A DNA stretch of 46,635 nt. It comes from Alphaproteobacteria bacterium RIFCSPLOWO2_01_FULL_40_26 (GTDB lineage Bacteria > Pseudomonadota > Alphaproteobacteria > Rickettsiales > UBA1997). The stretch covers positions 1-46,635 of the forward strand of contig MEMO01000033.1 of NCBI GenBank assembly GCA_001767955.1. The letters run 5' to 3'. Made by a program: the position numbers and the translations under genes. The notes beneath the pieces were generated by a model, which worked only from the letters and a program-made list of their open reading frames with translations, was not told where the DNA came from and ran no database searches. This document shows, in pieces, positions 12,201-19,981 of the stretch (positions are counted from its first letter, which is position 1; the number at the start of each line of letters is the position of its first letter).

Positions 12201-15200
12201 GTTAACATCAAAGTCGGAAATAACATTGATTTCATTCCAGGATGATGAGCCATTATCAAGAATAAATTTGTCACTTCCCTCACCACCCGAAATAAAGTTT
12301 ACTCGATCACCAAAAGCAGAATTTCCTCCACTTAGATCGATTATATCATCACCACTTCCAGCCTGAACCTGATTATTACCAGCACCAACTATTATCGTAT
12401 CATTTCCGGCGCCGCCATACAGGGTATCGTTTCCATCACCGCCATCGATATAATCATTACCTGATCCACCAAAAATCGTATCATCATCATCGCCACCGAA
12501 TATTTTGTTTTTACCAGCTCTGGTATCGTTACCGACAACAGTGCCGTTTGAATTCAGATCTCCATCGGCATAGATCAGATCATTGCCTCTGCCGCCATAA
12601 ATTACATCATCTCCTGCGCCAGCAAAAATTTTGTCATTGCCCATACCAGCATCGATCTCATCATTGCCGCCAAGCGCTTTGATGATGTCATTGCCAAAGC
12701 TGTCTTTGATTAGATCGCCTTGATTCGTTCCAACCAAAACATCATCTGCGGAAGTGCCGTTAATGAGGTTTTGAATTTCAGCAATTCCAGTAAAACTGTC
12801 GGTTAGGATTTGTCCGGCATTGATGTTTTCTAAAATTATTTTTTGTCCGGAGATGAACCTAATTTCAGCATTAGCTCCGTTCTGAGTTATTGTTAAATCT
12901 GACAACGAAACATTTCTAAAATCAGTTAAATCAATCTTGTCCTCACCAGGTTTAAAATCGGTAATTCTGTCAGTAGTTGTGGCATTCTTTTTTATTACAA
13001 AAATATCTGCGCCGCCATTTCCGGTTAGGATATTATTTCCTCTTCCTCCCCAGATTTCATTGGCTAAATCAGAGCCGATAATCGTGTCGTTGCCATCACC
13101 AGTATAGGCATTTTCAATTGCCGAAGCTCCATTTTCATTAAAAGAATTCAGGTAAGTTTTGATGAAATTAATTTCCGACTGCAGACTGTTTGCTTGATTA
13201 GAAAGGCCAGTAATTTCGTTTTTCAAATTTGCAATTTCACTCGGCAAGGCATCGTGCCTTGTTACAAGAGATTGATATTGGAGTTTAAGAGATTCGTATT
13301 CCGATGATTTTTGGTTTTGTGTGGCTCCAAGCGCCCTATAATTATTATACCTCTGATCATAATCGTTCTTGGTCAGAGCTGTTTGGGATCCGGTTAAGTT
13401 ATTTTTGAAGATGTAGTATGTGGCACCATCTTTGTATCCAAACCAGTATGTATTTTTACTAAGCCAATGATCATCGACATTCTTTTTGGCAACTAGATAT
13501 TCGTTATATTTTGAAGTAGCTTCTGAGTATTTTGCATTAATTACAGCATCAATTCCGGCAAGCTCAATATTGTCTGCTGACAAAGTTTGATTCTTAGCAG
13601 CAACTTCTGAGTTCTTTGCTGCAAGTGCCGCTTCTTTAGTTGGTAGCAAAGCTTTCTTTTGATAATATTCATCTCCCGGAGTTCCGCCGGAAATTAAAAC
13701 ATCGTGACCAGCAATTTTACTGGTTTTTCCGGAGTTGAGATTAATGGTCGTATCAGATGAAACAGCGGAAGCATTGATTACATCAGTGCCGCCATCAGTG
13801 TCAGAAATAATTCCTCTTGAACCATCGGTCATCTTGGCAAATTCATCGGTGTAAACATAGAGATCGTTTTTTCCATCATCCAATTCACCGTAAAATTTCA
13901 ACTTCCAACTATTTAAATATCCGACATTACCAGTTACGGAATCAGTGATTTCAAGCTTCCAATCACCATCAACATTTTCACCTAAAAAAGCACGAGAAGA
14001 AAAATTGAAAGTCAATCCACCTTCATAAACAGAATTGGTTGGCTTATCGAGTAAAATACTTGTCGTGCCACTTGGTGAAACCAATTTTATGGTTAGATCA
14101 GAAAGGCTTAAATGACTTAAATTTACCTCCACCTCAACAGTTTCGATATTGTGCATGTTAGAATTGGCGATGGTGAATTTCTTTCCAACCGTGTCGTTAT
14201 CGACTATCGCTATTCTTTCGTTATTTTCGGCGATTAAAGATTTTTCGTTGTAGTAAGTGCTTTGCTCTTTCCAGGTTTCAGCAAGTCTGACAGCGGCGGC
14301 GGCATCAACAATACCAAAACCGTAATCGTGCGAAAAGTGCATTGCGCCACCATTCCAATTTTCTGCGCCATTTTCCTGCCAGCTAGTGTTTGGATCGTTA
14401 AATTGCCTTGCGGAAAGTGCTAAAATTTTCTGCACATCGCGATAGCCCAGATTAGGATTTGCTTGCAGCATTAAAGCCACAACACCGGAAATTATTGGTG
14501 CTGAAAATGAGGTTCCTTGGCTTGCAGAAAATTCTCCCAAAAACTGTGAGCCGTTATCGTTGGTTAAAAGATTTCCGGTTGAATTAATATTTGAACCAGG
14601 CGCTGAAACTAAAATCGCATCTCCCGGATTCGAAAATGGCGTTGCGGCCTCCGTCAATGTTGCCAAGTCTCCAGGCTGATTGATCGAGCCAGTTGTGATT
14701 ACAAAACGGGAATTTTGTAAGCTGTGGTAATTGACATTATCACCTTCCTGTCTGTCATTACCGCCAGCAAAAACATCGATGGTTCCAAGACCATTTCTTC
14801 CTTCCTGTACTGACTTTTTTAGCAGAGATTCATAGGCTTTATCTGGATTATTAGGATCAGAAAAATTGTCAGCAAATTTACCAATCGCGCCCCAACTATT
14901 ATTGGCGATATCAACATTTTTCAGATTATCTAAACCGCTTGCATCAGCATCCCAACTATAACCATCAAGCTTTGAATTATAAGCAACGCCAACAATTCCA
15001 CCATTATTTCTCTCAGCAGCAATAACACCTGCAACTGTGGTTTTGTGTTGGCTGTATTGATCGACTTCTCGGAATGCAACATCATCCTTGTAATATTGCA
15101 GAGCATTGCCATCAAGGTCTTGATGATTGATGTTGAAATCACCTTTTTCAAAAACGCCGACTTTTATTCCTTCGCCGGTATAATCCTGCCAAGCCTTTTG

Positions 15201-18200
15201 CACGTTGATTTCAGAAAGATACCATTGTTTTGCGTAGAGATCATCGGTTGGGTCAGAAGCCAGCTTGAATGTAACACGGGCTTTCATTGCCGCCGTTACT
15301 GAACTGCCGTCATTATTTCTTTGCTCGATAGTTGTGTAAGCGCCTTTCGAATCTTTGATGTCATAATCAAATGACATGTTGCCGATGAAGCTTTTGTCAG
15401 GAGTAAACTCAACACCAAGAACAGAACCATTATTATCTTTTACCAATCTTGCCGCGCCACCAACAGAATTCTGCACCGAAATCATGGTTAGCGAGTCACC
15501 ATCAACATCGAGATCGTTTTTAAGCAAATCATCTTTTGTAATAAATACGGTATCTGACTTGTTTTGCAGTGTGATTAAATCAGCAACTGGCATTGGTGAG
15601 ATATTGCCATCGATCAACTTGATGGTTACATCAGCAAAACGAACGCCTTCGATATTTTTTACCGAATCAATATTGCCAGTTTTTAAATCCTGAATTTTGT
15701 AATTGGCTCCGTCGCGGCTGATTTTGTAGTCTTTGTAGCTGCCTTGATATTTGACGAGATCATATCCTTCACCACCATCAATTTCATCATTACCTTGTCC
15801 TTCCATGATTACGTCATTGCCAACTCCGGCAAAGATTTTGTCGTCATCAAGTCCGCCTTCGAGATAGTCGTTTCCTTCGCCACCGATTAAGACGTCATTG
15901 CCTCTGTGTCCGCGGATTACGTCATCACCGTAGCCACCATCAACATAATCATTGCCATCGCTTCCTGCTAGTGCATCATCAGCAGCTCCACCAATGATGA
16001 TGTCGTCACCTGATCCGCCATCGATGAAGACATTACTGGTTCCGCCACCAATGAGAATGTCATCACCATTTCCTCCAACTGCGGTTTCAATGCGGCTTTG
16101 GGTTAGGTTAAAACTTACTCCTTTGTCTGAGTTAATGATTACAATGTCTCTGCCTTCACCACCATCGATGTTTTCTTGTTTGTCTTCAGAATCGATGATG
16201 AGTATGTCATCACCTTTGCCGCCTTTTAGCGTATCACTTCCGGCACCACCACTTATCCAGTTGTCGCGATCATCACCAGTTATATTGTCATTACCAATGT
16301 TACCGAAGATATTCTGGCCAATCTCTTCACTTGCCACAACCGTTTCACCATTTGGATTGCTGATTACGAGAGATTTTGTTCCATCTTCCGCAGTTGCTAA
16401 CTTCCCAAGATTTACATCATTGAATTCATAGCCGATTGGGTTGGTTGTGAAGTCAACTGCTGCTACTTGTTTTGTTTGGTTGTCTGTAGTTGTGTAAGTT
16501 GATTTGGCGAGAATTACGTTACCTTCGTTTCGTTCTTTGTTGGCCTGAATGATGTTTGTTAAATCAAATTCTTTTATCCCCGCTTCATCTAAAGTTTTTA
16601 ATTCTCCGGCGTCTGTTTGTGCATCAGAGTTGGTGTCTGTCCAAACTCTTAGATCATTCCATTTGGCATCCTGGTTGTTGAACTTGCCGTCATTGTTGGA
16701 ATCGAGTTTCTTTAAAGCAGCGAGGCCATCACCTGAGTATTTGCCATCGGCATCGGCAATACTTCCGTCATTTGGATTATAATATTCCGAAATTGTTTCG
16801 GTGATGTTGTTGATTTTTCCATCTTGGTTTACGTCTTCTACCAATATTCCATCTTGGTTACTTACCCAACCGGTTCTTTCTTGTTTGCCGTCATTATCTA
16901 CATCGAACGTTACTTCGCTGCTGTTGTAGGATGTTAGTTTTACTCCATCACCATTTAAGTCTAAAACTACCGGATCAATGTTAAGAAATGTTCTGGCGTT
17001 AATTGAGTTGTTGGTAAGGTTAGCTAATGGGTTTTGCAGTTGAAGATTTAATTTGGAAACATCAGGTAAATTCGGCTGTGGTTGGTTTTGTTGCTGGTTT
17101 AATTGTGCAGATAATTGATCAAGTTTTGCGAAATCGGCATTAAGCTCGGTGCTGAAATTTGAGTAAGAAGAAAGTTCCTGATTACCTGGGCGATAACCAT
17201 CTCCCGCTATTAGCCATGGAGCAACATTTACTATTCCATCACCATTGATGTTTTCTATCGGACCGCTGATGCTGTAATCACCTCCGTCAATTACATTGCC
17301 GGTTTGGGTTTGATCTTGGTTGGTTGCGAAGCCTTGGAGTTTGTCGGTGTTTATTGTAAGGTCGAGGAGGGAGTTGTTGATGGCAGAATTATTAACCGTT
17401 CCGTCTGCATTGGTTGGAGCGGCTCCGTCATGACCATCAAATAAACCATCAAAGAAATTGACAGTTCCATTCCAAGCGTCTTTTGCTGCACCGGTTAAGT
17501 CAGATACAACATTAGTCATCCAGTCAATCCCTTTATTTACCAAATCAACAACAGAGGAAGTTCCTTGATTGATGTAAGAGTCAATTGAGCCAACAACGGA
17601 CAGAAATTTCTCAAATGTGGTTTCTGGAACTGTTTGGTTATCAATTGCTTCCTGCATAGTGCCACCAAGATGCTCTCTAACTCCATTGGCAAAATATTTA
17701 GTAAAAAGACCACCTAGAATTCCGCCAACTGCTCCAACTGGACCAGCTAACAATGCGCCACCAGCAGCACCGAGAATAGTGGTAATTGCAGTGCCAAGAA
17801 CAGTGTTTTTTGCGTCAATTTCTTGTACTGAGCCAACATGTTCACCGGCAAGATGAACAAAATCTCCTTTAAGGACGATGTGACGGATGTTGGTGAAGCT
17901 GGATAGGTCGCGGTTGGTGAGGTCGCCGGTTTTTATTAAATCTCCTTTTTTATCATCATACTCTTCCAAATTATCCAACTGCCTACTAATTCCAGGGCCA
18001 TCAAAACCAACCATATGAAGCCCCTCAGAAACACCAAACTGGGCTCCTTTATAAATACTAAGCATAGAGCTGAGACCGTCAGCATGGGAGTGTCCGGTGA
18101 GGGTGATATCGTCTTTGGTTAGAGTTGTGTCATAATTCTTTCCCACCTTATCTAACACCGCATCAAAATATTTATCAGCGCTCTCAAATTGTGGTATTAG

Positions 18201-18464
18201 ATAACCAAAGACATAACCTGGATCTTCTCTTAAGAAATCAGTTGCATCATCGCTTCCAGTAGGAGCCATGACTAGCTCGTTGGTGGTTGGGTTATAATAT
18301 GATCTAGCGCTAAAGGCTGGGTCGTAGATTCTTTCACCATCCTTAAGCTCATCAAGATTAATACTAATCTCTTCAAAACCATCTGGAACCCAGTCTGGGT
18401 TGGATGTAGCATTATATGCGTCTCTTGCTAATTTGAGTAATTGGCTGTCGGTAAGGCTTGTCAT
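3234..18464 (-). CDS. Giant RTX protein with lipase-like and kexin/subtilisin-like domains (5076 aa)
   Basis: One uninterrupted frame. Residues 1-210 resemble RTX-associated class-3 lipases: GHSHADG with candidate nucleophile Ser126, VGFDGPGIS, and GDFVHLAGEHVG. A Gly/Ala hydrophobic stretch follows (about 221-258), then a DPVVLDLNGDGV calcium-loop region (about 496-635) and a first RTX block (about 718-898). A cadherin-like repeat (about 955-1061) precedes an S8 protease (about 1078-1388) with His1140 (QHKTTVAGVIAA), the GGN oxyanion motif and Ser1319 (GTSFSAP); the usual Asp position reads Glu1106 (VGVFEKG). A proprotein-convertase P domain (about 1409-1528) and a coiled-coil-like insert (about 1595-1785) come next. 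Some twelve RTX blocks with ITDF...NEKIDL units, CADG-like domains and six tandem cadherin-like repeats (about 4095-4690) follow. The end, DQNDFSF, suits a type I secretion signal. Start is 18 bp after the 489-aa gene, with no strong ribosome-binding site. Confidence 0.93.
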   Translation of the reverse strand: MTSLTDSQLLKLARDAYNATSNPDWVPDGFEEISINLDELKDGERIYDPAFSARSYYNPTTNELVMAPTGSDDATDFLREDPGYVFGYLIPQFESADKYFDAVLDKVGKNYDTTLTKDDITLTGHSHADGLSSMLSIYKGAQFGVSEGLHMVGFDGPGISRQLDNLEEYDDKKGDLIKTGDLTNRDLSSFTNIRHIVLKGDFVHLAGEHVGSVQEIDAKNTVLGTAITTILGAAGGALLAGPVGAVGGILGGLFTKYFANGVREHLGGTMQEAIDNQTVPETTFEKFLSVVGSIDSYINQGTSSVVDLVNKGIDWMTNVVSDLTGAAKDAWNGTVNFFDGLFDGHDGAAPTNADGTVNNSAINNSLLDLTINTDKLQGFATNQDQTQTGNVIDGGDYSISGPIENINGDGIVNVAPWLIAGDGYRPGNQELSSYSNFSTELNADFAKLDQLSAQLNQQQNQPQPNLPDVSKLNLQLQNPLANLTNNSINARTFLNIDPVVLDLNGDGVKLTSYNSSEVTFDVDNDGKQERTGWVSNQDGILVEDVNQDGKINNITETISEYYNPNDGSIADADGKYSGDGLAALKKLDSNNDGKFNNQDAKWNDLRVWTDTNSDAQTDAGELKTLDEAGIKEFDLTNIIQANKERNEGNVILAKSTYTTTDNQTKQVAAVDFTTNPIGYEFNDVNLGKLATAEDGTKSLVISNPNGETVVASEEIGQNIFGNIGNDNITGDDRDNWISGGAGSDTLKGGKGDDILIIDSEDKQENIDGGEGRDIVIINSDKGVSFNLTQSRIETAVGGNGDDILIGGGTSNVFIDGGSGDDIIIGGAADDALAGSDGNDYVDGGYGDDVIRGHRGNDVLIGGEGNDYLEGGLDDDKIFAGVGNDVIMEGQGNDEIDGGEGYDLVKYQGSYKDYKISRDGANYKIQDLKTGNIDSVKNIEGVRFADVTIKLIDGNISPMPVADLITLQNKSDTVFITKDDLLKNDLDVDGDSLTMISVQNSVGGAARLVKDNNGSVLGVEFTPDKSFIGNMSFDYDIKDSKGAYTTIEQRNNDGSSVTAAMKARVTFKLASDPTDDLYAKQWYLSEINVQKAWQDYTGEGIKVGVFEKGDFNINHQDLDGNALQYYKDDVAFREVDQYSQHKTTVAGVIAAERNNGGIVGVAYNSKLDGYSWDADASGLDNLKNVDIANNSWGAIGKFADNFSDPNNPDKAYESLLKKSVQEGRNGLGTIDVFAGGNDRQEGDNVNYHSLQNSRFVITTGSINQPGDLATLTEAATPFSNPGDAILVSAPGSNINSTGNLLTNDNGSQFLGEFSASQGTSFSAPIISGVVALMLQANPNLGYRDVQKILALSARQFNDPNTSWQENGAENWNGGAMHFSHDYGFGIVDAAAAVRLAETWKEQSTYYNEKSLIAENNERIAIVDNDTVGKKFTIANSNMHNIETVEVEVNLSHLSLSDLTIKLVSPSGTTSILLDKPTNSVYEGGLTFNFSSRAFLGENVDGDWKLEITDSVTGNVGYLNSWKLKFYGELDDGKNDLYVYTDEFAKMTDGSRGIISDTDGGTDVINASAVSSDTTINLNSGKTSKIAGHDVLISGGTPGDEYYQKKALLPTKEAALAAKNSEVAAKNQTLSADNIELAGIDAVINAKYSEATSKYNEYLVAKKNVDDHWLSKNTYWFGYKDGATYYIFKNNLTGSQTALTKNDYDQRYNNYRALGATQNQKSSEYESLKLQYQSLVTRHDALPSEIANLKNEITGLSNQANSLQSEINFIKTYLNSFNENGASAIENAYTGDGNDTIIGSDLANEIWGGRGNNILTGNGGADIFVIKKNATTTDRITDFKPGEDKIDLTDFRNVSLSDLTITQNGANAEIRFISGQKIILENINAGQILTDSFTGIAEIQNLINGTSADDVLVGTNQGDLIKDSFGNDIIKALGGNDEIDAGMGNDKIFAGAGDDVIYGGRGNDLIYADGDLNSNGTVVGNDTRAGKNKIFGGDDDDTIFGGSGNDYIDGGDGNDTLYGGAGNDTIIVGAGNNQVQAGSGDDIIDLSGGNSAFGDRVNFISGGEGSDKFILDNGSSSWNEINVISDFDVNDPNEKIDLSKLTAVNKYSDLKILQQGANDQIIVISNFGKAQIIKLQNVDASKLTASKFIITNEAPRVTSDGASTQEDKRIVINITANDSDDKTDITRTKITVVQPTNGTVTINLDGTVTYTPKANFNGIDQFEYQLTDAGGLASEKAKVIVNIDPLNDAPVVTKIVSDQVFYSDRGISFKASDIFTEVDGEGLTYSAALSDGSALPSWISFNSSTQTFSGNSPSTSENFIIKLTATDDSGNSTSTNIKLKIDNGIIHGTDGNDVMAGTSGNDVIDGGKGDDVVSGGNGSDILFGGEGNDKIYSTGNSSNDTLTGDSGSDIFVIGNDIISNDIITDFDVSDPNEKIDLSNFAISKHGYSTLARIADLNITQVGNDAKIIFSNSSKTVTIKNVKVSDLTADKFILNNAPTINAAISDQKIFITKDFNLNFNSAFNDIDGDTLSYSAKLTDDSPLPDWLHFDSVTGNFSGQAPNSIAGLTIKLTAIDKYGLTSSTNFKLAVDDKIIFGTDGNDSIAGTSANEAIEGGKGDDVIDGGNGSDVILGGEGNDRIFGANSGNSNTLTGNSGSDTFIIKDGIISNDVITDFNVSDPNEKIDLTNFNNSTFSGAIRDVAQLSMAQVGSDVKITFNSSKTLTVKNIQLSQLTVDKFIGLTDNYNSAADLTVDGTYRDETLYGGKGDDIIKSNGGNDSIFAGAGNDKLYGGSGNTTFSGGTGSDTFVVQGNYGSDVITDFNVSDSNEKIDLSSFKDVATDLSQLIMDQIGLDTKISFNGKSKTILVKNVNKSVLTVDKFIGLTDNKSNPNNLVLNGTLSNDTLTGGIGDDIINGDRGNDIIKGNAGNNLLTGGAGTDTFIISKNPNKTDVITDFNVVDSLQLDGFTAGTKITDFTYSQEGSAVIFDLGEGQKLIFQNANSADLLFYLSFTTQINLSDASALISYTGTAANEKIVISTSNRDGDVINGGDGNDLLIGNNRDDTLNGGKGNDTLVGGDWSDIFEVNKNPGDKDTIVDLKIKDMVDSIVLKGFTDPNLASYSVTQVDNDAVIDLGDEQTLTLKNFKAEDVPYIASYSNKIYPSQTTTNGTDGDDLISRFDLGSFRGTAILNGGKGNDVLKGSKFDQDYFVIDKNSGDHDFVRSIDSSGGDKVILRGFGNDILDKIKFLPSSDQYTLIMDLGDGQILRTYGVTQSQFRQYFDVEKAINSTDGNDNLSAGYLGLSVDGGAGDDKITGNNWGNNLTGGDGNDTITAGSGNDTINGGNGNDKITTGAGNDVVDAGAGNDEINITSGGNKNITGGDGSDLYKISAFTGDITITDFAISDSNEKIDLKGISNIFSFSDLVISQTGRDAVIQLSSSQKIILKNTNKNLLTADKFVLYSNHFDGSPINDNLSGGDGNDFINGYGGNDSVSLNSKGSDAADLGNGNDSFSVSGNGYYGNDNVVGGAGNDKFFIDLGYSYGDANYTLTINDFEATNPNEKIYISNDLIPNVDFTKDLKINQIGDDVQISLSRSSNGKKLILKNVNKADLNENNIILPKVEYKYATQASQFDDNITYDPNAGTANAIGKDIKIPISGTVNGISTYADHNQTLISFYVVTDNGWVKQTLVNASVFVGQNLTTYTYNSFDPAKDRLGIDGSYAITKYSDLPLSQVGNDVVMNFADQKVKIVLKNVNLTDLQESDFIFYNHSTDGNDLINGGNGNDHLEGGKGNDQINGGAGNDEIYGGDGNDSLTDYAGVNKLYGGAGDDSLGVSMQNNSTSSNELYGGEGNDVIHFSTGGTNMAKGGIGNDEFIVYGGDNEIYGEEGVDDFIIGKSYSATFNGSDYVVSDADSSTTIHDFDPLTEKITLDGFDGESLDQFNIVQDGNDVVFNLSSVQTLRLNNVLKSSLNQDNIIIPDKHIQDSYYYTFDDRTNEYSISDLNKLMAENPGNFYQEPVAEIASSYDPVLMKTVSTFDVATDKIHLGKIKSLENFEDLKITQHSIAESYGSPSEFTLIDLGDGSFVKLIGFYNLTADNFVFNKAPIANFGTASIDEDGNQSFDVIAKTFDADDDSLQITNITNPSHGVASIVTDEQGKQKISYIPNVNFHGSDQLDYTVEDGRGGVVTKTINITVNSVNDLPVGGLESINLNEDASIAINLLEGVTDADGDTVTATINTAPTHGTLTENQDGTWQYNPNANFNGSDSFKYQLSDGNGGVIIKTVNVTVNSVNDAPVSNLVLASTDEDTKLIIDVLGQTSDADSDQLILSLKNSPTNGIATIIDVTTTDSDGNVITTKKIEYNPNSNFNGSDSLVYEISDGNGGVVDKTLNIEVNSVNDTPDASDIQISTNEDNAVAIDVLASSSDADSDQLSVAGIYGVTSGVANMVDGKILYTPDANYNGVASFNYVISDGNGGLNTKTVSVTVNAINDAPIANVSDASTNEDANTTIDVLSSASDADGDSLTLSLVGSPANGVAKIVDVVATDSDGNSVTIKKIEYNPNANFNGSDSLVYSLSDGKGGIVTKTLNITVNSINDAPVTANDTISLNEDNSVKISALANDSDIEDSSFEKNNIAIIAAALHGTVILNDDLTFTYNPDSNYFGTDSFSYQVKDKDGSFSNTANVYLNIASVNDAVAIDGVVESQNLAAGKFFSYDLSGLGFSDVDGDAINVGIKLTSGNDIPSWLSFNSETKILSGTPSDADAGSVALQLIASDGKTETIQKFDLAISKPITQNPNIAVNVITVSANNDPVSANKGTVDIVTGNDADNTFQYEQDDVWTDTNIVAWNPYTNDQFSVVGKVRSFDAFDGGGGNNTLNLTDSDDVFALDDLISSNPSESGSRLFGIKIINAKGGNDIIDLSSNRFTYGDVTINGSEGNDILWGNDGNDTINGDTGNDHIVGGRGDDILSGGDGNDTIKGYDGNDLLIGGKGADVMIGGAGNDQFIFTDLTHSTNSETDFILDFIRGEDQINLSSLGFDSITQGAGSNSSASGLEYYFDGSGNTVIDDPNSNFAVKLAGEIHLDQNDFSF

Positions 18465-18482
18465 AGTTTTGTGATGTTTGAG

Positions 18483-19952
18483 TTATTTTAAATAAGTTGC
18501 CGAAACAAAATCTGGTAGAATCAATTCCTTGGTTTCTGAATTGTAGAATAAAACCATTTTACCTGATTTATCCTCGAACAAATTACCAGAAATTTTATAT
18601 TTTGTATTCCAACCATAGGTATTTACATCGTAAGCATTCTTTCTAAGAGAAATAGACTCAGGATTATTAATTTTTTCTGTCAACAACCACCCCTTTTTAT
18701 CCCCAGCCTCTTCCCAAATCTTTTCTTCTTTATTAAAGATGAAAGGGTGGTAGTAGTCGCGGTAGTTGGAATTTTTGACTAGTTGCTGCCACTCATTTTC
18801 TTTTTCTCTTGGTACAAACATTTTTTTATCTTCTCCCTTTACTCTGATGTTAGTTCCTTTTGCTAAAAAAATTGCAATCCATGGCTCTTCTTCATTAATC
18901 CCCAAACTCCCAAAATACCTATCCAAAGAATTATAAGATTGCATACCAGCCAAATAATACTTAGCATCTTTTAGAGCTTTCTCTGTCCCTAACTCTTGAT
19001 ACTTTTTGTCCTCAGAAGAGAGATACAGCAAGTCTTCCCGCTTTCTACTGCCTTTTGTCTGATCTAAAACCTTAGTAATAAAATCGTTAACAGCTGGAAT
19101 TTTTGACCATATTTCCTTGGGATATTTAAACATACCAAAAGCAACATAAACCCCTTTATCTTCATCTTTGTATGTTCCCCACCTTGGTAGTTTATCACTT
19201 TTAGCGCTGCCATTGATCCAAGAGAATCGGTTTTCGATTTTTGGATCAACTGGCTCAAGATTTGTTTCTGTTGTAAAGCTGTAAGATTTAAGCTTAACTC
19301 TGGCACTTGGCGACTCATAAACCCTAGGGGATATTACTCTTTCAATGCGGTCGATTCGGTTAGGATTTTCTTTATCAAATTTAACTATGGCTAGTGATTG
19401 AATAACCTTATCACCCATCTTGCTAAATGACTTGGTTTGATTGGGGATTGGAATAATTTTAACTTTTGTTTTTCCATTTGTGTCGGTGGTTTTTTCTTCC
19501 TTGAATGGTTTATCTACCTCGCAATAACCAGGAATTGGTAAAATTAAAATTTCACCAGTTTCCGAAATTTTATGAGTGATTTGTCTAACTGATTCTACAA
19601 CTCTTCTGCTGGGTCTTTTTATCCCATCACTATCCCATCTAAACACTCCCTCATAAATCTCACAATTTATAGCCTTAGTAACCGTCAAAGGCTTTCCATC
19701 AAGCTCTAGGTTGTAAGTAATCTCAACTTTGTATTCGTCGGTTTTGTTTTCGTAACCATATCGCCACCATTGGAAAGGCTTGGTGATTATTTTAAGTGGA
19801 GAAAGAAGAACTTGAGAAACTGTTGACATGGCGTTGGCGTTTGAATTGTTGGTTGCTAGCAGTAAGAAAAATGAGATTATCGCTAGAGATAAAAACCTTA
19901 GACTTTTTGCGATAAAAATTGCTTGCCTCTCTGCTCTTGGATTACGTGTCAT
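18483..19952 (-). CDS. Exported protein of unknown function upstream of the giant RTX gene (489 aa)
   Basis: The N-terminus has a long basic n-region followed by a hydrophobic core (FLSLAIISFFLLLATNN) and a possible cleavage site near NANA (about residue 41), so it is probably exported or anchored. The rest is soluble and Lys/Glu-rich, with two conserved-looking Cys (INCEIYEG and PGYCEVDKP) that could form a disulfide. No family is recognised. It ends 18 bp before the 5076-aa RTX gene and is probably cotranscribed with it, so a role in that protein's maturation, folding or surface display is possible (inference). Its ATG overlaps the TGA of a 9-codon mini-ORF in a leader sequence duplicated upstream of the BRO/DinD gene. 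A start further downstream, for instance at the Met after NANA, would lose the signal sequence and is less likely. Confidence 0.75.
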   Translation of the reverse strand: MTRNPRAERQAIFIAKSLRFLSLAIISFFLLLATNNSNANAMSTVSQVLLSPLKIITKPFQWWRYGYENKTDEYKVEITYNLELDGKPLTVTKAINCEIYEGVFRWDSDGIKRPSRRVVESVRQITHKISETGEILILPIPGYCEVDKPFKEEKTTDTNGKTKVKIIPIPNQTKSFSKMGDKVIQSLAIVKFDKENPNRIDRIERVISPRVYESPSARVKLKSYSFTTETNLEPVDPKIENRFSWINGSAKSDKLPRWGTYKDEDKGVYVAFGMFKYPKEIWSKIPAVNDFITKVLDQTKGSRKREDLLYLSSEDKKYQELGTEKALKDAKYYLAGMQSYNSLDRYFGSLGINEEEPWIAIFLAKGTNIRVKGEDKKMFVPREKENEWQQLVKNSNYRDYYHPFIFNKEEKIWEEAGDKKGWLLTEKINNPESISLRKNAYDVNTYGWNTKYKISGNLFEDKSGKMVLFYNSETKELILPDFVSATYLK

Positions 19953-19979
19953 AAAGCAATATTTTGAGTTTCGTTCATC
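19948..19979 (-). repeat. Duplicated gene leader, copy A, with mini-ORF MNETQNIAL
   Basis: These 32 bp are identical to 21030-21061. On the minus strand they encode ATG, eight further codons and TGA (MNETQNIAL, 19978-19949), whose TGA overlaps the downstream ATG as ATGA, a layout expected for translational coupling. Homology to the other copy resumes beyond the inserted palindrome, at 20147-20162. Confidence 0.8.
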
Positions 19980-19981
19980 CT

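Noticed and set aside
3440-16330. Long runs of similar short units that could suggest a CRISPR array or satellite DNA
   Set aside because: The units are degenerate, keep one continuous reading frame and translate to GGxGxDxUx calcium-binding repeats. There are no constant repeats with unique spacers.
3751-17856. Many open frames of 60-160 aa on the plus strand opposite the RTX gene
   Set aside because: They are shadows of the repetitive minus-strand code: Ser/Pro/Leu-rich low-complexity products without start signals or family features.
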